A stretch of DNA of 10,248 bases, from contig CANHOE010000065.1 of the NCBI GenBank assembly GCA_947462175.1, positions 1 through 10,248 of the forward strand. Direction: 5' to 3'. The DNA is from Burkholderiales bacterium (GTDB lineage: Bacteria; Pseudomonadota; Gammaproteobacteria; Burkholderiales; Burkholderiaceae_C). The notes beneath the pieces are model-generated. The model was not told the origin of the DNA and searched no databases. It worked only from the letters and a program-made list of their open reading frames with translations. This document shows, in pieces, positions 1 to 7,379 of the stretch; positions within the stretch are counted from its first letter, which is position 1; every line of letters begins with the position of its first letter. A program made the translations under genes and the position numbers.

Positions 1-89
1 ACCGTTGGGTGTGCTTGGGGGGACTTACAACCAATCTCTGTTACGAGGACTTGACTGCCGGTTTATTTTAAATGGCCGGACCTGCGAAT
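1..89. other. Short stretch without recognisable feature
   Basis: These bases lie beyond the last recognisable transposase codons. I see no open frame with a credible start, no RNA fold and no clear inverted repeat that would mark the insertion-sequence end. Positions 61-74 are A/T-rich compared with the surroundings. It may be the far end of the insertion-sequence remnant or flanking accessory DNA. Confidence 0.3.
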
Positions 90-591
90 TCATCCGTGAC
101 TGTCTGAGCCTGCGGCCGTTCTCAATCGACAGATTCGGTCATTGGCGTGGCCGATCAGCGGCTCGATGTCCTGTCGCTGCTTGAGCCAACTTTTTACCGG
201 GGGGTGAGGTACTTGAAATTGCCGCGGTGGGCCCGCCTCGACTGGGGGCTGATTCCTTGTCCACCCTCCCTTAGCCCAGGTCCGTGATGGCCGTCGTCGG
301 GTTGCCGGGGAAGCCGCTGATCTGTGCCGGGTCACTGGGCGGGCGCTGCTCGTCGTGGACTTCGCGACTGAAGAACTGAAAACACATGTCCTGACCCCAA
401 CGTTCGAGCAACGACTCCTCGCTCTCGTTGTGCACGTGCTCGAGGTGCGGCAGCGCCACCATCCGGGGGATTGGCAAGCGCGGGCGGGCCGCGCTGCTGA
501 TGCCACCATCGGCCACCGCCGGCGTCGCCGACGCGGGGCCAAGGTCGATCATCTGGCCAAGACGGGCGCGGAAGAAGTCGTCGGTGGACAT
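90..591 (-). pseudogene. IS5-family transposase remnant, internally deleted and frameshifted
   Basis: This is the wreck of an IS5-family transposase, the DDE enzyme that moves the insertion sequence. The first 106 codons (591 down to 271) are open and start with MSTDDFFRARLGQMIDL. They go on through RPRLPIPRMVALPHLEH, HNESEESLLERWGQ and SDPAQISGF, all matching the usual N-terminal half of this family. Family members are roughly 450 residues long; here the parts between MIDL and GPASATP, between ISGF and FPGNP, and between GNP and TTAITDLG are missing. A TAA follows ITDLG where family members usually have Tyr. Beyond it the match continues in pieces: VDKESAP in the same frame, HRGNFKYLTPR in a second, and SWLKQRQDIEPLIGH in a third, ending at a stop at 90-92. 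The gene cannot make an active enzyme. Comparison with the family is from memory. I could not identify terminal inverted repeats, so the element's ends are unknown. Confidence 0.82.
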
Positions 592-603
592 CGGCGCCGG
601 TCC

Positions 604-774
604 TCAACGTTCCAGGAACTTCCGTCCATCGGAGTGAGTGCCAGGAGATTTTGTTGTTCCACCGCGAACATTGCGCTTCATCTCGGTATCGATCACTGCG
701 CCGATGATGGCGCCAGAGGCCAGACCTGCCACTGCCGTTGGCGGGGTCTCAACTCTTTCATCTGATGCCCCCAA
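604..774 (-). pseudogene. Short coding fragment with glycine-zipper pattern
   Basis: An open frame on the minus strand ends with TGA at 604-606, 12 bases before the transposase start codon. Its centre reads VAGLASGAIIGAVIDTEMKR, with a G-x3-G-x3-G spacing as in glycine-zipper membrane segments, followed by a polar tail ending GRKFLER. The frame stays open upstream through the terminator hairpin and has no ATG at a sensible place. The lower bound given here is a TTG codon at 774. It may be the 3' end of a small glycine-zipper envelope protein cut by rearrangement, or a chance frame in high-GC DNA. No ribosome binding site was seen. I do not assign a function. Confidence 0.22.
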
Positions 775-813
775 ACGTCTCCGGCTTCCAGCAGTTGCTC
801 CCGGAACAGTCTG

Positions 814-853
814 TAAAAGAAAAAGCCCCAGAGCGTTGATTTCTCTGGGGCTT
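814..853 (-). terminator. Rho-independent terminator after tRNA-Arg
   Basis: On the minus strand a perfect 11-bp stem (AAGCCCCAGAG pairing with CTCTGGGGCTT, window positions 843-853 and 823-833) encloses a 9-base loop and runs into a T-rich tract (TTTCTTTT). It lies 33 bases past the 3' end of the tRNA and is the only clear intrinsic terminator in the window. It would end the tRNA transcript, and also any read-through from the tamA-tamB operon. Confidence 0.93.
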
Positions 854-886
854 CCGGTCTTCCTAGGTGCCTTTCGGCCTTGTCTC

Positions 887-961
887 TGGTCCCACCGACA
901 GGAATCGAACCTGTATCTGCCGCTTAGGAGGCGGCCGTTCTGTCCATTGAACTACGGCGGG
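887..961 (-). tRNA. tRNA-Arg (anticodon CCT)
   Basis: The reverse strand folds into a complete 75-base cloverleaf. The acceptor stem is CCCGCCG with CGGTGGG (one G-T pair) and the D stem is GTTC/GAAC. The anticodon stem GCCGC/GCGGC carries the loop CTCCTAA, so the anticodon is CCT, reading AGG arginine codons. There is a 4-base variable loop, a T stem ACAGG/CCTGT with loop TTCGATT, discriminator A, and an encoded CCA end. It starts 35 bases after the tamB stop on the same strand and is followed by a strong terminator. I saw no good promoter in the short gap, so it is either driven from within the 3' end of tamB or cut from the operon transcript. AGG is a rare codon in high-GC genomes. Confidence 0.97.
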
Positions 962-996
962 CAAGCCAAGGATTTTCACACGCGAGGTGTTCGCGC

Positions 997-3900
997 TTAG
1001 CCCCAGCGCCATGTCCAGATCACGTCCAGTGAATTCTCGAAACCCGATTGCGCACGCAGCGTGAAGCTGCGGGCGATGCGGTACACCAGTTGAAAGCTGC
1101 CTGCAGTGGCGTTCAGTCCTCGTTCATAGCCGACATACCAGCGGCGCGAGAGCTGCTTGCCGAGCGAAATCACCGTTTCTCGAACTTCGCCCTGGTTCTG
1201 CTTCAGCGTCAGCTCGTCGAGTCCGATCGCCTTGGTGAACTGGTCGGTGATGCTGTCGCCTTCACCGGCCAGCAGCGCCACCGCAGCGGTCTGCAGCAAG
1301 GCGGTGTCCGCGCCACCCAGGCCATCACTGGCTCGGCCCAGGGCCAGCCACGACAGCTTGTCGACCTCTGACACCTCCGGCTCTGAAAACAGCCGAATGC
1401 GGGGGTTCTGTGCGGTACCGGTGATTTGCACCCCGACGCGAATGTCGACATTCGGGCGGGTGGCCTCGATGTTGAGTTGCGGGTTCTCAGGCGGTCCGTT
1501 GAAGGTGATCTGGCCGCGGTCGATCGTCAGTTTTTGGCCATAGGCGGCGTAGGTCCCGCCGGCGGCGGCGATGCTGCCGTTGATCGCCAGCCTCCCGTTA
1601 GGTGCAGTGAGTCGCAGGTCGCCGCGCAGGCCGGTTTCGATGCCCCGACCGCGCAGCCGCAGCTTGGTGCCCAGCCCGATCTTCAAATCGAGTGCCACGT
1701 TGCGCGAGGTCGTCGAGGTGGGCAATGGTGCAGCTGTCTCGGCGGAACCCGACTGCGCTGAATATGCCGGCCCACCGCGCGTCGCCCCGCTGGCGGCGGC
1801 ACGCACCACATGCACGTCGTCGGACAGCGTTGGCGCATCGCTGCGCGTGAAGTCGATCAGGCCTTCGTCGATGGTGAAGCCACCGTCGACGCTCAGGGTG
1901 TCGCGGCCAAATCCCAACTGGGCAGAACCGCTGGTGACGATGCGGCGATCGACCCGGCCCAGCAGCACGAAGCGATCGGCCTTCAGCCGCAACTGCGCGC
2001 TCGGGGACTCGCCCAGCGCTGCGGAGCCATCGATGCTGAGGCTGCCCGTGCCACCCTTGGCGTTGAAGTGCTCAATGCGTGCACCGTTGCCCTGCAGCGA
2101 GATCAGCACCTCGCCCTCGCTGATGTTGACGCCTTCGATGAAGTTGCGCGCGCTCAACGCGCTGCCCTCGATGCTGCCAGTGACCTCAGGCGCGCCGAAG
2201 CGACCAGCGAACACCGCGCTGGTCTTCATCTGGCCGCCCAGCCGCCAGCCGGTCGGCACCCAGGTGCCCCATGCGCTGAGGTTGGCCACGTCCAGTTCCG
2301 CGGCACCTTCGATCGATGCATCGGGTGTGGGCCACAGCACCTCGGGTGACGTGCGCACGACAACGGCGCCCGCCAGCACGCCGAGGGTCTTGCCGTTCAG
2401 GTACTGAGAGAACGTCCAGACGCCGTCCTTCGCGGTCACGGCCAACCGCAGGTTGGTCAGGCCCAACGACTGGGTGCTGATCTCATCGGTGACGGTCAGG
2501 TCGCCACGGCTGCGTTCGAGCACCAGATCGGCCGTGAGACCGCCGTCACTGTGTACATCGAAGCGACCGCCCATCGTCAGATCGCCACCCCAGCCGAAGC
2601 CAGGCTGAAGGCGCGCCAGCAGCGGCGAGATCGGTAGCGGATCGAACGCAAGTTGCGCGTCGATCCGTGCTGGATGCGCCACCCCGCCGGCTGCCTGCCA
2701 GGCCAGCTGACTCCAGCGCACGGCCGCACCCAGCACCTCGGCCTGGCCGGGTTGCACAGTGACCCGCGCCGGCTCACCCGACCACGCTGCGTCGATGTCG
2801 ATGTTGCTCGCGCGGGCCCATGGCGAAGCATTGCCGTTGCTCGCCTTCAGTTCAATCCGCTGCACGCCGCCGCGCCAACCCGCCACACGCTGACCGACCA
2901 GATCGATGAATCCGCCTTTGGCCTGCATCAGAAGCGTGCTGCGCGCTGCGGCGTCTGCGCCCGTGAGGATCGGTGCAGGCTGACCTGCAGCCTTCTCGTG
3001 CACGTTGTCGGTCCAGGAGGGTGGCAGTGCTTTCGAAACCGCCCGCAACTCCAGGGTGTGGTCGCCGAAGGTGCCGGTGACCTTGAGCTGTGCCGATTCG
3101 ATGTTGGGTGATGCGCTCGCCTGGGGGCTGGAGGAGGTGCTCGACTGCGCCACCGCGGTGGACGTCGGCTTGCTGCTGGCCGGAGGCTTGCTCAGCAGGC
3201 GCATTTGCGACAGCTCTGCGTCAATGGCCACTGCAGCACCGGCCGCGGTACCGGCATTCCAGTTCGCGCTGGCCTGTTGCACCGCGACCGCTCCGATGCG
3301 CAGCCCGTTCGCACTCAGCTCGCCCTGTGTCGTGATGGCGGGCCAGCGCCCGTCGATCGTCGCCGATGCCTTCAACGTGCCCGCCAGCGTTGCACCGGCG
3401 CCCGGGGCTTGCACAAGGCGCCACAGCGGATCGAAACCCGCGAGGGACGGGGCGTCCAGGCTGACAGTCCAGCGATCGGTGCTGCCGCTGGTGGCATTGG
3501 CACGTGCCGCGGTGTCGAAGCGGCCTTGTGCCTGAAGCCGGTTGTCGGCGACCTGCAGCGCCAGCACGGCTTCGGCGTGCCCGCTGTCGAGGCTGCGCAG
3601 GCTCGCGCTGCCATCGACCGGCGTGCCGGCGACGAGGCTGCGCACCATCGCAAGCTGGGCATTGCCGCGCCACGCGGTCCATGGCGCGCTGAGGTCGGCC
3701 GGCAGTGTCAGGTCGAATTCGCTCGCCGCGTTGAGGCGGTTGGTTCCGCGCCGCCAGGGCGAATCGGTTCGGCCGGGCCACCACGGGAGCGGGTCGAATT
3801 CGACGAGTGTGGCGCGTCCCTTCGCTTGCCAGGGCTCACTGCTCGAGGGGCGGCGGGCGTCGCCGGTCAGCGTGGCCAGCGCACCGCCAGCGCTGGCACG

Positions 3901-5433
3901 GAACTCACGCAGCGTGAGGTGCTGTGCGTCGGCGAGCGCGTCGAGCTTGAGCTGCACTGTCTTGCCCGCGGTGTTCACCTGGTCTGAGCCAACCGATGGC
4001 GAGAGTGCGCCGGTCAGGTCGAACTTCAGCTCGATCTGTGGGCCGCTGCCCGCCGTGGAGGCTGCGGGCGAAGATGCCGCCGCAACCGCAGGCGCGCCGG
4101 TCGGTGTGAGGGCGAGCAGCAACGGCCCTCCGATCAACATCGCTGGTGCGCGCGCGTCGAGAACCGACGGCTGCAGCGCATGCAGGGTGGCGCTCAGTGT
4201 CGAACGATCGGTATGCCAGCGACCACTGCCTGACAGGCTCCCGCCCGCCTGCGCCCGGATACCGAACTCGACGTCGAATGTCTTGAGATCGACCGTGCTG
4301 GGGTCGTCGGCGCGGGCGCTCAGATCCGCCTTCAGATGGCGCAGAGGCGCGAACCCGTCGTTCCAGCGACCGGCGGCTTCATTGCTCAGGGCTATCTGTG
4401 CGGCAATCGGCCGGTCAAGTGCTGTGCTCCGAACTGTCACCTGCCCGGTGAGTGCGGTGACCGGCGCCGAACGGCTCAGTGCCGACAGGTCGAGCGCGTG
4501 GGTCTGGACCTGGAGGTCGGCCAGCGGCCAGGCGGCGAAGGGTCGCAACCCGGCTTGTGCAGTCAGTGATTGCGCTGGATGCGTTGACGTGGCGGGTGCT
4601 TGCACGCTGGCATTCAAGGTCGGCGCTTCGAGCGGGCCGGCGAGTGCAACAGAGGCTTGCCAGGCGGCGAGGTCGATCGATGGTTGCGCCAGCGCGGCTG
4701 AAGCTGAGGCCGAGCCCGGTGCTGCCAAGCCAGGCGGTGGCAGAGAGCCCTGAAGCTGAGACACATCAAGTGTCAGGTCGAGCACGAACGGCGTGCGGGT
4801 GGCGATGCGGGCGGCACCCCGCGCCTGCAAGCGGTCCCAGACCGCGCTCAGCACGTCGATGCGGTGTTCGGCACCTCCTGCAGCACCCAGTTGCATGCGG
4901 GCGCGCACATCGCGCAAGGGGTTGTCGCCCACCACGCTGCCGTACACGGCGCCGATCTGCAGCGTTTCGATGTCGACCTGGACTGGCAGGTGCATGCGGG
5001 TTGGCGCGGTCATCGGGGCGTCGCTCGGGGTCAGCAACACATCGATGCGCGAGGCGTGCAGGTCGGCCATCGACAGCCGCGCCCACTGGCCCGAAGCCTC
5101 ACTGCGCGCCAGCTGCAGACCGCGCCAGCCCAGGCCGGTGAGCACGATCTGGTCGTTGCCGGACAGTTTCACCACCACGCGCCCGGTCTCGAAGTCGCCG
5201 AGCAGAACGCCGCGCGGTGACGTCACCTCCACGCCCGGCAATCGCGACACCACCCAGACGCTGCCGGCCTCGCTGCGCACGGCCCACCACAGACCCGCGC
5301 CCGATGCGATGACGAGCAGCACCAGCGACAGCAGACCGAGCGCGGCGCTCCAGACCTTCCAGCGCGGCCTGGGGCGGCGCATTGGCACGGGCATGGCCGG
5401 CGGCGCGGGGGCAGCGATGTCTTCGTCGGTCAA
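997..5433 (-). CDS. tamB: TamB, inner-membrane-anchored translocation and assembly module protein
   Basis: TamB partners the outer-membrane protein TamA. It spans the periplasm as a long groove-shaped beta structure and has been linked to outer-membrane protein assembly and to lipid transport between the membranes. The 1478-residue product has a basic N-terminus (MRRPRPRWKVW) leading into a single membrane anchor at about residues 28-52. A very long region of repeating beta-strand pattern follows, and then the C-terminal TamB (DUF490) domain over roughly the last 350 residues. That domain includes GTYAAYGQKLTIDRGQITF, NPQLNIEATR, RIRLFSEPE and the closing SLDVIWTWRWG. E. coli TamB is about 1260 residues; part of the extra length is in Ser/Ala/Thr-rich linkers near residues 448-461, 745-772 and 1211-1241. 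The start is a TTG overlapping the tamA stop (TTGA), with GGGGA about 9 bases upstream. ATG codons at residues 14 and 18 are alternatives but lack a purine-rich site. Translational coupling to tamA is likely. Confidence 0.95.
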   Translation of the reverse strand: MTDEDIAAPAPPAMPVPMRRPRPRWKVWSAALGLLSLVLLVIASGAGLWWAVRSEAGSVWVVSRLPGVEVTSPRGVLLGDFETGRVVVKLSGNDQIVLTGLGWRGLQLARSEASGQWARLSMADLHASRIDVLLTPSDAPMTAPTRMHLPVQVDIETLQIGAVYGSVVGDNPLRDVRARMQLGAAGGAEHRIDVLSAVWDRLQARGAARIATRTPFVLDLTLDVSQLQGSLPPPGLAAPGSASASAALAQPSIDLAAWQASVALAGPLEAPTLNASVQAPATSTHPAQSLTAQAGLRPFAAWPLADLQVQTHALDLSALSRSAPVTALTGQVTVRSTALDRPIAAQIALSNEAAGRWNDGFAPLRHLKADLSARADDPSTVDLKTFDVEFGIRAQAGGSLSGSGRWHTDRSTLSATLHALQPSVLDARAPAMLIGGPLLLALTPTGAPAVAAASSPAASTAGSGPQIELKFDLTGALSPSVGSDQVNTAGKTVQLKLDALADAQHLTLREFRASAGGALATLTGDARRPSSSEPWQAKGRATLVEFDPLPWWPGRTDSPWRRGTNRLNAASEFDLTLPADLSAPWTAWRGNAQLAMVRSLVAGTPVDGSASLRSLDSGHAEAVLALQVADNRLQAQGRFDTAARANATSGSTDRWTVSLDAPSLAGFDPLWRLVQAPGAGATLAGTLKASATIDGRWPAITTQGELSANGLRIGAVAVQQASANWNAGTAAGAAVAIDAELSQMRLLSKPPASSKPTSTAVAQSSTSSSPQASASPNIESAQLKVTGTFGDHTLELRAVSKALPPSWTDNVHEKAAGQPAPILTGADAAARSTLLMQAKGGFIDLVGQRVAGWRGGVQRIELKASNGNASPWARASNIDIDAAWSGEPARVTVQPGQAEVLGAAVRWSQLAWQAAGGVAHPARIDAQLAFDPLPISPLLARLQPGFGWGGDLTMGGRFDVHSDGGLTADLVLERSRGDLTVTDEISTQSLGLTNLRLAVTAKDGVWTFSQYLNGKTLGVLAGAVVVRTSPEVLWPTPDASIEGAAELDVANLSAWGTWVPTGWRLGGQMKTSAVFAGRFGAPEVTGSIEGSALSARNFIEGVNISEGEVLISLQGNGARIEHFNAKGGTGSLSIDGSAALGESPSAQLRLKADRFVLLGRVDRRIVTSGSAQLGFGRDTLSVDGGFTIDEGLIDFTRSDAPTLSDDVHVVRAAASGATRGGPAYSAQSGSAETAAPLPTSTTSRNVALDLKIGLGTKLRLRGRGIETGLRGDLRLTAPNGRLAINGSIAAAGGTYAAYGQKLTIDRGQITFNGPPENPQLNIEATRPNVDIRVGVQITGTAQNPRIRLFSEPEVSEVDKLSWLALGRASDGLGGADTALLQTAAVALLAGEGDSITDQFTKAIGLDELTLKQNQGEVRETVISLGKQLSRRWYVGYERGLNATAGSFQLVYRIARSFTLRAQSGFENSLDVIWTWRWG

Positions 5434-7379
5434 AACGCGATCCCCACGCTCAGATGCAGTCGAATCTTGTGTACTTCATCGCCGTAGGCCAGGTCCATGC
5501 GCAGCGGGCCGACCGGACTGCGCCAGCGTAACCCGAGGCCGTAGCCCAACACCGGATGCAGGTTCTTCCAATGGTCAGCCGCGTTGCCGGCGTCGATGAA
5601 GGCCGCGCCCCACAGCGTCGGGAAGCGGTCCGAGATCGGGTGAGCCACTTCGGCACTGCCGGTCAGGAGCACGCGGCCGCTCAGCAAGGCGCCATCCACC
5701 TTCGGCCCCAGCGAGCGGTAGGCATACCCGCGCACCGAATCGTCACCACCCGCGCGAAACAGCAGCGTGTCCGGGATGCCGACCTGGCTGCTGGCCAGCA
5801 CCTCGCCGCCTTCCAGCCGTGCGGTGGCGAACCAGGCGCCGCCGAGAGGTCGGTAATGGGTGTAGCGGCCGTACACGCGGGCGAAGGGCCCGCTGCTCTC
5901 GTTGCCGGTGCCGCTGACGGCATAGCCACCGGCCACCTCGGCCGAAAAGGTGTAGCCGTCGGTGGGCAGCAGCACGCTGTCGAGGTCGCGGTAGACCCAG
6001 TGGTAATTGCCGGTGACAGCATTGTTGTTGACCGTGGTGGTCCCGGTGTCGGAGGTCGTATCCAGCCGCGAATGCGTGGCTTCGATGTAGTACAGCCGCT
6101 CGATCTGGGTGGTGTCCTGGGTCCGGCCGATCCGCGCCGTCCAAGAGTCGCGCACCTCGTTGACGGTTTTCAACTGTTCAGCGCTGCCGGCGATCAGGTT
6201 GCGGTACAGCCCCTCCAGCGGGTACGACGTCAGTTCTCCGGTCCACGACTTCAATTTCGGGCCGACCTCGAGCTTGTTCCTGGCAATCCACTCCCAGCCG
6301 AAGGGTTGTCGGTGCTTGTGTTCGACGGTGACGCGCGGACCGGTGTTGGCGCTGTAGCCGGTACCGAAGGTGGCCTGCTGAAGCGGCAATTCGCGCAGCT
6401 GCACATTGACCGGCGCGGCCTGGGCGGTGGCCGGGTCGGCGTCGAGCACCACCGACGCACCCTCGAACAGACCGCTTTTTTGCAAGCGCTCCTGAAAGTC
6501 GATCAACTGCGACTCGCGGTAGGGTTCACCGGGTGTCAGCAGCGACAGCTTCTGCACGCTGTTCTCGCCGTATCGTTGTAGTCCATTGATGCGCACAGGC
6601 CCGAGTCGGTACAGCACCCCGCTGTCGGCGGCGACATCGAGCTGAACCGTGTTGGTTTGCGCGTCCACCCGGGCGCTGGAGGTGCTGATCGCCGCGGCAG
6701 GGTAGCCGTCTGCGCGCAGCTTGGCCAGGGCATTGTTTTTCGCATTGCTCCATTCGGCTTGCCGGAACGGCGCATCGGGTGGCAGCCGCCAGCCGTTGCG
6801 GACCTGGGCGATCAGCACCTGTGCATCCAGAGATCCGCCATCGGCATCCTGTTGCAGCGGGCCCTGTGGCGTGAAGGCGAATTGATGGATGGTCGCGCGC
6901 GGTCCGGGCTTGACCCGTACCCGGAGCAAGGGCAGGGACTGCCGGGTGGCGGGCGCGCTGGAGGAGGCTGCGTCCTGTGCCCCTTCGGCGCGCTCGCGTG
7001 CCGCCGCCGGCGCGGCGTCGCCGCCGACGCGTGCGACCGCCACCTCGGGGTTGAAGTAGCCCTCGGTTTCCAGCAGCGCGCGAACCTGAGCCGGTGCGGC
7101 AGCGACGAGCCGATCGATTTCAGCCGGCGTGATGTCCTCGCTCTCAGGCACGTTCTGAAACCGCGACAGGTCGAGATAGGTCACAAGCAGTGCGCGCAGA
7201 TCTCCTGGTGCCTCGATGTCAAGGCGGTACACCGCAACCGATGGCTTGGCCATGGCGCTCGTCGTGTCGGCGGCCGCAGTGGGCTCGTCGAAGAACAGGT
7301 TCTTCACGCTGGCGCAGCCACCCACGCCGAGCAGCAGGGCGCAGCAGCCGAGACTTGCCGCGATTCGTGGCCACCTCAT
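5430..7379 (-). CDS. tamA: TamA, Omp85-family outer-membrane barrel with POTRA domains
   Basis: TamA is the outer-membrane half of the TamA-TamB module. The 649-residue product begins MRWPRIAASLGCCALLL and continues to GVGGC, a lipobox-like site with Cys22, which suggests a lipidated N-terminus. POTRA-like periplasmic domains lie at about residues 45-118, 149-252 and 255-330; the first two are separated by an Ala/Glu/Ser-rich linker (119-148). The Omp85 barrel fills about 334-649, with the family motif VRGY at 549-552 and a C-terminal barrel signal ending VGIAF in phenylalanine. E. coli TamA is about 577 residues, so this one is somewhat longer. The frame is open a further 57 codons upstream, but that part overlaps the VWA gene out of frame and reads as non-protein. 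The chosen ATG overlaps the VWA stop as ATGA, precedes the signal sequence, and lacks a strong ribosome site of its own, which fits translational coupling. The tamB start overlaps its stop. Confidence 0.94.
   Translation of the reverse strand: MRWPRIAASLGCCALLLGVGGCASVKNLFFDEPTAAADTTSAMAKPSVAVYRLDIEAPGDLRALLVTYLDLSRFQNVPESEDITPAEIDRLVAAAPAQVRALLETEGYFNPEVAVARVGGDAAPAAARERAEGAQDAASSSAPATRQSLPLLRVRVKPGPRATIHQFAFTPQGPLQQDADGGSLDAQVLIAQVRNGWRLPPDAPFRQAEWSNAKNNALAKLRADGYPAAAISTSSARVDAQTNTVQLDVAADSGVLYRLGPVRINGLQRYGENSVQKLSLLTPGEPYRESQLIDFQERLQKSGLFEGASVVLDADPATAQAAPVNVQLRELPLQQATFGTGYSANTGPRVTVEHKHRQPFGWEWIARNKLEVGPKLKSWTGELTSYPLEGLYRNLIAGSAEQLKTVNEVRDSWTARIGRTQDTTQIERLYYIEATHSRLDTTSDTGTTTVNNNAVTGNYHWVYRDLDSVLLPTDGYTFSAEVAGGYAVSGTGNESSGPFARVYGRYTHYRPLGGAWFATARLEGGEVLASSQVGIPDTLLFRAGGDDSVRGYAYRSLGPKVDGALLSGRVLLTGSAEVAHPISDRFPTLWGAAFIDAGNAADHWKNLHPVLGYGLGLRWRSPVGPLRMDLAYGDEVHKIRLHLSVGIAF

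Noticed and set aside
51..72. TTGACT followed by an A/T-rich stretch as a possible promoter
   Set aside because: No -10 box sits at 16-18 bases; the A/T-rich part is too close to the -35-like hexamer, and no gene follows on the plus strand.
638..1000. Plus-strand 120-codon open frame
   Set aside because: It runs straight through a terminator hairpin and a complete tRNA gene on the other strand, so it is a chance frame.
1571..2407. 278-codon plus-strand open frame opposite tamB
   Set aside because: Serine/proline-rich antisense frame with no conserved motif, inside the conserved tamB 3' half.
3542..4753. 403-codon plus-strand open frame opposite tamB
   Set aside because: It lies wholly inside a clear TamB coding region, has Arg/Ala/Ser-rich composition typical of antisense frames in high-GC DNA, and shows no recognisable domain.
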